Of a stretch of DNA of 61,505 nucleotides, positions 38,601 to 50,600 are shown one piece after another. Both the position numbers and the translations under genes were made by a program. The DNA is taken from NCBI RefSeq assembly GCF_000003815.2, contig NC_049995.1, positions 13,542,062-13,603,566 of the forward strand. The letters are read 5' to 3'. Below the pieces are notes generated by a model that was not told the DNA's origin, ran no database searches, and was given only the letters and a program-made list of their open reading frames with translations. Position 1 is the stretch's first letter; each line of letters begins with the position of its first letter. Source of the stretch: Branchiostoma floridae. Lineage: Eukaryota; Chordata; Leptocardii; Amphioxiformes; Branchiostomatidae.

Positions 38601-41600
38601 TAGAAAATTGAAGTCAAGACATGGACAAGGTTTTATCTATTTTAAAGACCATTTACTTAATTTTGATTATACCATCGATTGATTGTTTCCTAAACATACT
38701 TTAAAGACTGATTACTTTGGAATTCTGATATTAGGAAAAAGAGTAGCAACACAGTAGTTGACCTTTTGATTCAAGAAACGTCTCATCAATTATTATTGCA
38801 GCATTAATACATCTATGTTCTGTCTATATAGTCATGTAATCAGCGTGGAGGAGCAGTTATAGACGACGTGGCGCCCATGTGACTGTCTTGGCGATCAGCC
38901 CACAGTCTGGCGCAGGACAGGGCCAAAGCGAAAAGAAGGATCGCTGTCTTATATCTCACCAGCGGTTGAAAGGATGAGAAGAGATGATGAATATATCAGA
39001 GCTCCCATGTTGCTCTCCTGGTGATCAGCCCAGATTCTGGCGCAGGGCATTTGAACCAAAGCTAAGAGAAGTATCGCAGCCTTGTGCTCAACTGTAATTT
39101 CGTCGTCGTCGTCGTAATTTAAAGGACATTTAAATTTAAAAAAAAAGGAGAAGATAATCAGCACCCACCTAAATGGGTCTGTAGTTCCTCTATGTTCTGC
39201 TCCAGCAGGCACATCTCCTCCAGCCGCTGGAACTCACTGATCTGCTTCTCCATGTCCTTCTCCATCCGGGCAGCCGCCATGTCGTGCTCGTTATCCTCGC
39301 AAATTCTCGCGAGATCTTCGTTCCTCCCCTCCATGTCCGCGAGTTTGTTCCGCAGAAAGGTCACCTCCTCTTCGAGCTGTTTTTTGTTGATGTCCTCTTT
39401 GCTGCCTGAGTCTGGTGTTTTCGCGCTTTTTGCACATTTAATTTCAAGTTCATACTTCTGAATCGTTGATACTAAAATTCTGTTATCATATTCCATCGCA
39501 GCAAGTTTCTGTTTTAGTATAGAATTGTCTTCTTCGAGAAGCCTTAGCCTCGCTTTCAGATCCTGGCCGCCATCTTTACCTCGAGGTCGAAGGTTACCGG
39601 CCTTCTTCTCGGCCTGGTATCGCGAGACTTGGGCCATGAGATTTTGGTTCTGCTCCTCCAGATCTGAAACGGTCCTGCGTAAGACGTCAGCCTCTTCTTC
39701 AAGGAACTGTAGCTGTCTTCGAAGTTCTTCCACGTTTTCAGGCATGTCGCTTTCCGGGTAGCTTGCCTCTGATTCGCTACTCGAAGCGGACATGTTCTTA
39801 CACCTGCCGCGGTACTTTTGAAGCTCCGCACCAATTTTTTCGTTCTTCACTTCCATTTCTATCAGTTTTCGTCCTAATGTTGTCGCCTCTTCCTCTACTA
39901 GTTTAAGCTTCAGTTTTAACTGAGCTTCTTTACTAATGTTGCTGCATTCTGACTGCTCGGCTTGCTCGCTCTCAGACGATTCGAACTCGCCGTACTTTCT
40001 TTTATACTGTTCTAGCTGAAACTGTAGACCGTCTCTGTCTTTTTCAACCTCGACGAGAGACTGCCGCATGAGGTTGGTCTCCTCCTCAACGAGCTCGAGC
40101 TGCCGGCGCACGTCAGACTGTGCCTCGGCACTGGTCGCCTGGATGGCTGCCGAGGAAGCGTCTTCCGTATCGGAGCCTTTGTTGTGGTTCTTTGCCTTCT
40201 GTATCTATTAGAGAAAACGAAATTAAAGAATATCGTTGAAGAGTTTCGTTGAAGAGTTTCATCAGTCACGTATGTTTAAGTTAGTATCAATTTTCTTCGA
40301 ACAATGACTGTTTATTAAAGGTAGAGAACGTACCTCCAAATTAAAGAAAGAATAAGACATTCACCTAAATCCACTTAATTGCATTTGTTTTCTGGAACAA
40401 AATGGCTTGTTTGTACCATGGTACCAAGGAGGTCATTTAACGTCCTTGTTTTAACCTTACGCATATGCTTGAATTTATCTAATTTATCTAAATCGATAGT
40501 GCCCCTAACGACTTCAGCGATTTGATTACAACTTAGGAAACCATTTGAAAAATCTTCCAAATTCCGAAAAACGCTTTAATTCTCAAAGTTTTATATCGTT
40601 ATCATTTCTTCATTACTCTGCATTGTATCGAATGCTAAAAAATCTAGCCACTCATTTGCTTGTAAGGGGTTTCTATCTTTCGATTATATCGGATAATGTA
40701 CAACACTGAAAACGTCCAGGTTTTGCATAAACGTATATAATTACATTACAAGCTTGCAGTATCCTATTCTTTATGTAAATTATCGTAAATTGTCTTCGAC
40801 AAATTCGATTACGTTTCTCGTTAAATCAATTACAACCAGTTCCTTGAATGATGACTAGGGCCTCGGCTACATGCCTCTACTCCAAATATGGACATATCTA
40901 TAACGATCACAGCAACAGAGCGACATAGACACAATTTAGAAGTATATTTTCATTTTGATGATAGAATATTTTCCAGTTACTCATACTACACAACATTACA
41001 TCAGCAAATGCGATGCCGATGAATCAACAAGTCTTGTAATAGCCTACAGTGAGCTTTGATTTCCTTTATATTATGTCGTATACATTCCAGGATGTTTTAA
41101 CATCATGGCATACCATTCTGCCTGCAAGCGCATCAAGCGTTACATGAATAAAATTCAACAAATAGTACTTCACTTGCCTGAACTTGCCTTCGAGAGAGAC
41201 TTTGAGACTTTATTTAGAAATCATTCTTTACGATATACAAGTGTTATTTGCTGTACACTAAATTTACTTGCCTGCATTTGCGTTTTTACAAGTTAGTAGT
41301 ATTATCTGCGTGTTTTACCTAATTCATTTTGGATGTCAAGATCACACGGTTAATGGTATTTATGGTTACATTGTTAGCACTGCAAAGCTTTAGCTGTTAA
41401 AGATTTGTCTAACCCAATTTTTCAGCTATAAGAAGGAATATCGATTCTACCTGTTTCCTGAGTTTCTCGACTTCCCCCTTCAGGGCTTGCCGAGACGTCT
41501 CGGACTTGACGAGTTTGTGTCTAAGATGTTGGTTCTGCTCCTCAACTCTGGACCGCTTCTCCTCCACCTGCTCCAACTCGTGATGCAGACGGACGGACAC

Positions 41601-44600
41601 ATCTTTCGCGACCTGTGGTGACAGCAATGGGTGTTCTGTTAACGCTAGTTATGGTTGATACGTGAAACACAAACTCCACTGTCCGAGGTTGTAACTGACC
41701 TGGCGATGTTAGGCGCGGGCCACTCTAAGCGTGATTTAGTCAGGCTACGCACGGTTTAAAAGAGATATACAAAGTGACTGATGTGCATCTTTCGCAACCT
41801 GACGCAGTTACAATACAAGGACAGAGAAATACTTTTCTGAAAAACACTGTTCAATTCACCATTTCGGAAATTTAACCTTGTTGCTATAACAACAAAAAAA
41901 TAATAATATTGTAGTCCTGCCCATTCTTTTGCAACCTGGAAATGTAGAAATTATTTTGTTTTTTAAATGCTTTATATTCATTCTTGAGCTCTATCAGACT
42001 CCATACTCTGTAAGTCATAGCACAAGTCTGCTAAAGGAGTACTAGTTAGTCAACAGTGTGCTAGAGAAGTTAGTCATATACGAGTATAGCTTGCAACCGA
42101 GGAAAAACTGAACTCATATGGCTGGCTAAATCCACTAGCAGAAATACATATCATTCAGTCAATTTTACCAATTTGTATTTTTCCCGGCAACCCATCGAGC
42201 CTGGCAAAGACTGCATTACACAATGTATTAACTTTTGATCTCGATGGAAGGAAATAACTGAACTAAAAGGATGAAATGAAACAAGAATACCACCATTACT
42301 TAGATTCGCCAATTTTATTTATCTCTTAATTTTTAGCAATAGTGGCATAGGGAACTCTGCCGCAATAATCAGCATCGATTTATCAGCATTGCCATTTTTA
42401 TCATACAATACATACCTTAAGTCTCTTTCAACGTAACGTTAACGTTACATTACTTAACATCAAGATATTAAACAGGCGTTTGTTTTCAGTATACTGACAG
42501 GGATTACCGTGTCTGTGCCCGGTAATATTGACAAAGCCTTTCTAGCACAATTTCATTTCGTGCTAAGCTCCTCTCGACACCGAAGGACGAGCCGTGTGGA
42601 TCTTATCACCAATCACGCTGGCATGTCTGGAGGAAGACGCGGCGTGATGACGTCATTCGTATATCTCCCATGATGACCCGCAATCCATCATGGCGGCCAG
42701 GGGCGGTCCCGAGTCGATAAGAGTCCGGCCCCTGGCGCGCATGTTTTCCGCTGATAAATCATGGAAAACCAACCTACTGTGCTGCCTCTTGCATTACTTA
42801 TGGAGTAAATCTATCAGGCTCCAACCTCCAGCAGGGAAGCGCATTGTTATCTGTTTGCTAATCGTGGTTTTACATTCTGAATGTTTTGTTCAAACATCGC
42901 AATCTTTTCTAGACCTTGTTGCCGTTCAGGTGTGGTACATTGTATCAACATGACTCAAATCTTATATACCGATTATTGAATAAGAATACATTTTCTAAGA
43001 TTATGTGGCTGCGTTCTGCAGATGTTGATCGTGACAAACAGACACACACGGACATGCACACTACTTCTTAAGGAGTGAATTTATGAATTATTCACTTGTT
43101 ATTATGTGAAAATAGACAAATATTGTTATCAGTAAGTAGATAAATGACTTGCGATTTTCTTAATTCGTGTAAACCGTGTCGTCTACTCATTGAATATCAA
43201 TGGCGAAGTTCATGCAATGAAATCGTGGCATCGATCGATAGAAACGCTTTATATAACATCGAAATCGTCTCTAGAGGCAAGGCGAATTGTTCTTGATTTA
43301 TTTCTAACTCTCCAAGTAATAACTTGAGCTTCAACCGGGAAACAATCGATGTTACGCCTGTCTATGCACTATAAGTCAATAATCTCCAAAAGCACGACAA
43401 TACATGGGTCAATTTATAAAGCATTCATGAAGCACTAATGCACGACGTATATACAGATCGAGTATACATATTCTATGTTAAGTGTATTTTACCTTGCACC
43501 CAAAAATATCATCTCGGTTTCAGTTCAGACAAGTAAATCAAGAGAGAGTTAGGTATATAATCTTGATACATAGCATCGGTGGTTCAGTGGTAGAATTCTC
43601 GCCTGCCACGCGGGAGGCCCGGGTTCGATTCCCGGCCGATGCAATAACTTTTTTTCAATCCTTTTTTTTCTTCGTTATTCGCATTGATCTTGTCAAGAAA
43701 AGAAGATATTTTTTGTACAGATATTTGAACATTCAATAGCAGGAATTGTCGAGGTTCTTCAAATCACCCTTCCACAGCGTTAAATCTACCACAAAAGAGT
43801 TTTGCATTGTACATTTTCTGACCTTTACATCCTGTTCGTTCTCCCACAAGATCACATGTCAATAAGATCACGTGTCTGTAACTCTTGTAAGTTTACGTTC
43901 TGAAGTGATTGTTCGTTGAAAATTTGATCCGTGCATACCTTACAGTGCTGCAAGAAAGTTTAGCATTATACAATGACCCACCATTATCATATTGTTCAGT
44001 CCAGTTTGCCAACTCGTAGTAAATTCCGCAAGCTAGACTACTTGAGTATAAAAAAAGATACTTTTACTGACCTTGAGGTCCTGTTCGATCTCCCTGACCC
44101 GGCTGTAGATAGTACCTTCGTCCCTTTCTCCTGTACCTTAGTTTTCATCTTTATAATGTGCGAAACAAACAAAGAAAGAAAATGGTACATTTCCTGACCT
44201 TGAGGTCCTGTTCGATCTCCCTGACCCGGCGGTAGTTCCCTCGGTCCGCCTCCACCTGCAGACTTCTCCCCTTCTTCTGTACTTTATTCACTTTTCTTTT
44301 TTATGTGCGAAACAAACAAACAAACAAAAAGGTACATTTCCTGACCTTGAGGTCCTGTTCGATCTCCCTGACCCGGCTGTAGTTCCCGCGGTCCGCCTCC
44401 ACCTGCTCGTTCCTCTTCTCAGCCTTGCGCAGGCGCAGCTGCAGGATGCGGCAGTTCCGGGAAGTTTGTTCGAGCTCCCGCTGCAGCTGCCGAAACTGCT
44501 CAAATTCCTCTTCTCGAAACGAGTCCTGTTGATAAAGCAAAAGGCACGTTAATTTGAAATCATTGGTTTCGAACTGGAATTTTTTCAGCCCCCGCTGCAG

Positions 44601-47600
44601 CTGGCGAAACTGTTCAAATTCCTCTATGCGATATGAGTTCCGTTAATTCAACACAGATTATGTTAGTGTGATATCAGTGGTTCCTGGAATTTTTATCGCG
44701 TAAAAGACATGACAGTTTAGAGAATTAAAACCTAATTGAATCATGTTGAACTTAATGAATACAGCATAATTTAAAATCTTGATATACTGTAAATGCATTT
44801 AAGTTCACGAGGATTTAATTTCGCGGTAGCGGGAAAAAGGAATTTTCGCGGTGGATTTAATTTCGCGGTAACACCATAGACTGCAGTCTAATATTATAAT
44901 AGAAAAAATGTTTGTGGTGGTTTTACGTTCGCGGTGAAGTGGTCACCGCGAAAACCGCGAATACCAATCCACCGCGAACATTTCTGCATTTACAGTAACA
45001 GTCGCTAGATGTCTAATTTCTACCGGTGTAAACTGCTGTAACAGCAATGATGGTTCGGCAATTCCTAGAATTGAAATGTTTTCTGGAACTGCCCCGACTG
45101 ACAACTACTCTGTTCAGTCCATATTCCTGGCCCTCTGCCGGGTCCTTAAGTAATACAGAACGTTTTTAAAATTGCTCTTAAGTGACGTAAGGTCGGAATT
45201 GATCCCCAGAGATAAAATTAGACACTTCTGAAATTAGTCACTCACTATTAACTATTAATGAAGAAGATGATTAATTTGATTATGTTTTGGCTCATGCTTA
45301 ATATGTAATCTTATATCATTCAGGGGTTTTAAAATAGTTATCACGTATTCAGTAAAAAATACATAGACTTGTTCTTTAACTATTCTTTCTCAAGATAGGC
45401 TATCTGGCGTCTATATTATAATTCAGATTTATATATACCTAAATTCTAAAACCACCAGTTCTGGGCTTAAAGATATACAAAGAAGGTACATTTTATTTGA
45501 TTTTAATATTCCTTTTTTTTTCATTTATATCAGGTTATATGTGGTCCACTATCAAAATCAGAAAGAAGAAATGATCTCATTGCTTGTGGCAGACATATAG
45601 TAATAAACATAGACATTTAGTTTGGCGGATGTAATTATCATTTGTGTTCTTGATTGTCGTTGAATAATCGGAGGACTATGCAGATTTTTCCTAATATAAT
45701 GGAGAAAAATAACCATCTTTGAATTTGTAGTACATGGTAAATATTTAAGTAAACTACATATATTGTTCTTGTAGGAATTAGATATTCTAATTCTATATAA
45801 TCTTTTTAACATTATATGTCAGTATGATCTCATACTTAATGTCAGCATTACTAATATCTATGATATAAATGTAATTTCATGACATCTAGCAGACATGACC
45901 TCATATATATAGAGACTCATGAGATACCGTTAGAGAGATGTCATCGTCCGTATGCCTTTATACCCGAGAGACCTTTAGAGAGATGACTTGACATCGTCTA
46001 CATGCTTTTAGCTAAGTACTTCTGCGGGCGGAGATCACATGATCATGATGGAGTAGCTAGGTAATTCCTCTTAGCTGGTGATAGGTCAGAGGTTACAGCA
46101 CGCAAAATCGATAAATGTCGTAAAACAGAATATTTACGATATGCGATAGCAGCCCCTGTAGGTCTAAGCAAACAGAGCATCTGTGGCATCGATCTGATGT
46201 TCGGCGAGAGGTCACAGCAAATTATTCTGCTCATCATTCATACGTTATAATGATGGTATTAGGATGTCAGACTAAAGAGGTTTTATCTACTAATAAATGA
46301 GACTGCGCATATTCAACTAGGGTTTGCATAATTATAAGATCAACAATCGTGCTGCCGGAAATATAGCAAATAGACTTTGTTGTTAAGAAATACAATCTAG
46401 AATCAATTGTGGTAAGAATATTTGTAAATGTAGTCAATGAGCCAACCCATTGGCTTTATAAACAGTTGCATTTACTGCTTTCAAACATTGTTACTGAATG
46501 TAGAAGGAAATGTCATTTCACAAGAGAATTGCAGGTCCAATTTCCTCTAACAGAGATGCAAATCATACAAGTCATGAACAGCCGTCCATTTAATTTTCTG
46601 GGGCAGCTCCTGTCAAACTAATCTAAAAGTATACTATAGAAAGATCAAGACGACGAGAAGGCTGTTTGTACAATAATGCAGGTCATTTGATCAGATCTCC
46701 GTCGTCGAATTCGAGATGAAGAGATATAAGTGTAATTGAATAGATAAACTAGACAAAAAAAAACCTTCAGCGGTAATCATCAATAAATATTGATCAGGAT
46801 CTGTGTGAATACTTTCAGTGGCCGGGGATTTCTATTATCCGCCTTATATAAGTATCAAAGAAATTGTAATTTCACAAAGGAATTTCAGGTCATCCGCTCT
46901 GATCATCAATAGATATTGATCAACATTTTGTAAATACTTGCTAATTATAAATAAAGATATGTGTGATACTTTCAGTGGCCAGGGACATACAAAATCCGTC
47001 CTTTGTATCAAAGAAAATTACACAGATAATTTCACAAAGGAATTGCAGGTCACCTTCTATGTCTATCACAGACGCCAATGAATCATGTCTGTTGTTGATT
47101 CATGTCTCCTGTCCCTAATCCCCAGCCATGGCCAGTCCATTTCATTTGTCTAAAACGGCTTCAATCAAACTAATCTACAGGGAAGGCAGAACAGCAAGAT
47201 TTTGTTGAGCTGTTCTTTTAGTTATAAACCAGGTCAATCATTAATACTCTTTAGATTAGTTTGATTGAAGGCGTTTAATGCCATGGCCTGGCCATTTCAT
47301 TTGTCTAAAACGACTTCAATCAAACTAATCTATAGGGAAGGCAGATGAGCGAGATCTTGTAAAAGCTTCTCTTACAAAACAGGTCAATCATTGAAATTCA
47401 TTAAAATTTTGTCTCAATCAATAAATGAATACACAAATGTAATACAAATATCATCATGCATCCCCATTATTAGTCACTGTGTTCTGTATCTACAGTCTTT
47501 GGAAAGTGCTATAGCTGCATTCAGTCTTTCTTCGTCTTTTTTCAGTGTGCTTTACATCCTGCTAGCTTCCTATAGTCAGCTCTTGGAGTTTCTTTGCTGT

Positions 47601-50600
47601 TGTAGGAAGGGCTTGGCCTCTGTGCTTTAGGTCTGCTGCTTTCAGCAAACTAAGCAGGTTGACACAATGCCTTCCTTTGCTTGCCTTGTATATATCTACA
47701 TACAAATATATAGTCTTCAAATTGTTTCGCTCAAAAATTATATTTCTGCGGTTTCATTGGCTTTATCTATGTACGATATGTATAAATAAAAGACAATGCC
47801 TTCCCACAAGAAAACTGTATGTAGTTCCCATTTCATTCCTAACGCAGAAGCCAGATTCACGTCTATCGCTTTTAATCCCCGGCCGATATCATCTGCCAAA
47901 AGGGACCTCAATCATACTAATCTATATGAACAGGCACACCGCTGGACAGGTCTGGATACGGCCGCTAATGGGCACGTCTGTGATTGTTCCGTGGGGATTT
48001 TCTCAACAGCTCTATTCAGTCCTAACCGTTTTTACCGACTGTATTTTAAAGATAAACCGGTGCTTACACTTAATTTGCAGATATTTTTTCTCCCGCTGTG
48101 TTTAAAGCTATACGTTACCGGTATATAATCATATATGGTAAGGTAATTGTTTTTTTTTCTATATGCCCTGATTTTCTCTTGCTCAAGTCGATGCCTGTGC
48201 ATCTGTTTGACCTAATATCGTGGCTAATCATTTCTTTTTTTAACTATGTAATTTAAGGAATCATTTAACCATATCGATTACGGTATTGTAATCAATAACA
48301 TCGATGAATTCAAGAATAAATAGGACATGAAGCCACAAAGAAGCGATTTCCTTTTAATACAGTACACATGTATATTTTGCTGTATATCATTAATAGTCCG
48401 GGTACCACTCGGATAGTAATTCGCTCCTATGTTCGCTTCTGCTACCTTGAATGGCATAGAAACGCTAGTGACTGTGTATAGTGTATAATAAACGTCGGAG
48501 TAAACTACTATCCGTATGGTACCCAGACTATATCAAATCATTACCGAGCACCAGTATCGGAGATCTTGCTTGTTTGCAAATAGATTAATGACATCGTATT
48601 CACCACGGACTTTTCATAAGCCGAATCTCATCCATGTTAATCTATGCTAATACTGATAACCGGTTGCAGGTGGTCTGGGCGCAGGATTTCTCCAGGGGGA
48701 GATGTTTATTTATTGGTGTCGTTGTGCTGGGCTCTCGCTTGGATATTTGGACTGACCTCATTTTGCACAAAGACTCAAAATTACATGTGCATTTTGCTGC
48801 ACGGTTCTTGTTTATGCAATGGATTGCCATGTACATGTGCGCGTACATGCAATTTTGACAAGTTTTATACACGCTAATGAAAATGACCCCTATGTAGGGT
48901 AAGTATATGAATGAAGAAGCTGTCAAAAAGCAAATGGACTTATTTCTACTCTGATCTTCCATTACTGGAAATCTGTGGCTACTAAGGAATACCCAGCCTT
49001 GTGTGCATTCTTACTACTCTTGATATGCCATAGAGGCGACGCACTTGCAGGCGTACTTGAAACATTCATTTCTGTCTTTTCTGGGATGAGACTATTATAA
49101 ATCAACATGTCGGTGAGACTATTTATAAATAAACATGTCAGTGAATAGGGGTTAATGGAAACGGCTTCTATGTAGGGTAACCATATGAATGAATAAGCTG
49201 TCAAATTCTAATGGAGTTTTATACCATTCCAATCTTCCTCCAAAATTCTACCACAATCTTCCATTACTCATGGAATACCCAGTACTGTAGGAATTGAAAG
49301 CACTGTTATACTCGAGAAAATTATCTGTTAATCACAGTGAGCATAACACATATAATTATTATCTTTTGCTGCATTCTCTACTACACGGGGTCTGGCCTTG
49401 GTGCTGAATGATGGCTCCATCACAACCACCCGTGGTCTGTAATTTACGCAAACCACGAGGCACACTGGCAATTTACTTTCTTTTCGATTACTCTGGTCTT
49501 GATTTATTCAACGCATTAATGTATTTCTTTGAGAACTAGACAATGGAACAACGGTGATACAGAAATGCTAAAAAAAAAATAGCGCAATAAAATAACAGTG
49601 TTTGAAAGATAACTAAAATACGTGTTAATATTGGGAATTATGTATGCTTTTAACTATTTAATAACATGAACAATTTTCCTTACAAGAAACAGATCATGTC
49701 AGGCCAATAGAAAAGACGTTCAATAATTCCGTGCTTGTAATTTAACCAGACGACCTACATTTCGGACAAACGCTTAAATATCTAGAGCGCAAATTCCAGG
49801 AAGGTCAAACTCATTAAAATAATGAAAAGCCACCGTCTGTGATGGATATTCCTCTTTTTCTAATGCTACTTTGACTCCAACATATTCCGCAATGCTACAA
49901 TAGTAAATCTACAACGCGACCAACGTTTCTACACATAAAAGAACGCATTTGAATGTTATTCAGGGCGCAAATTCCCGTAACATTGATTTCCAGGAAGGCC
50001 AGACTGAGTGGGGACATAAAAACCTTCCGTCTGGCTGCGCGCGTCTATAACACGGGGCATTTTTTCCGGGAATAATGACATTACGAATGAGGCTATTAGT
50101 TTCTTCGAGCAGAAAGGGCTGTAAGGACGATTGAAGATAAGGTATTCTTGACATCATGTGGGGCTGGTTGAAGGTGTATTTTTAGCAGGATGGAACGTTA
50201 ATCCTTTGTTTATCTGTTGTAGATTGTACGTGTAGAAGACAGAAGATATTTGGCTTTATGACTGTAAGGACGATTGGAGATAAAGTATTTTCAAAATTGT
50301 GTTATTTGATGGTGGAAGGTGTATTCTTAGAAGGATTGCGCGTTAATTCAATGTCAATTTGTTGTAGATTGTACGTGTAGAGAGAAGATATCTGACATAT
50401 CATCATTAATTTCATTTTCAATTACATACTTGTCTGTACGAGGCCTGGTTGTGTGTGATTGTCGGGTTTCAGTTATCATATCGGACCCGATATTCTATTA
50501 CAAAATGGCCGGATAAATGATGTACTCTAGATTATTTGGGAGGACGAGACGTGAATTCAATGTCAATTTATTGTAGATTTTACGTGTAAAAGAGAGCAGA

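Larger units (their letters stand above)
41613..44345 (-). other. MTCL1: Intron 2 of the MTCL-like gene
   Basis: Holds the antisense tRNA-Gly gene (43573-43643), partial copies of the exon 2 donor half (43811-44265) and a perfect 16-bp palindrome, GTAACGTTAACGTTAC (42433-42448). A GC-richer block (42590-42760) has no open structure. Confidence 0.65.

Noticed and set aside
47659-48128. 148- and 110-codon plus-strand open frames
   Set aside because: Overlap each other in different frames, no conserved features, repeat-derived text inside.
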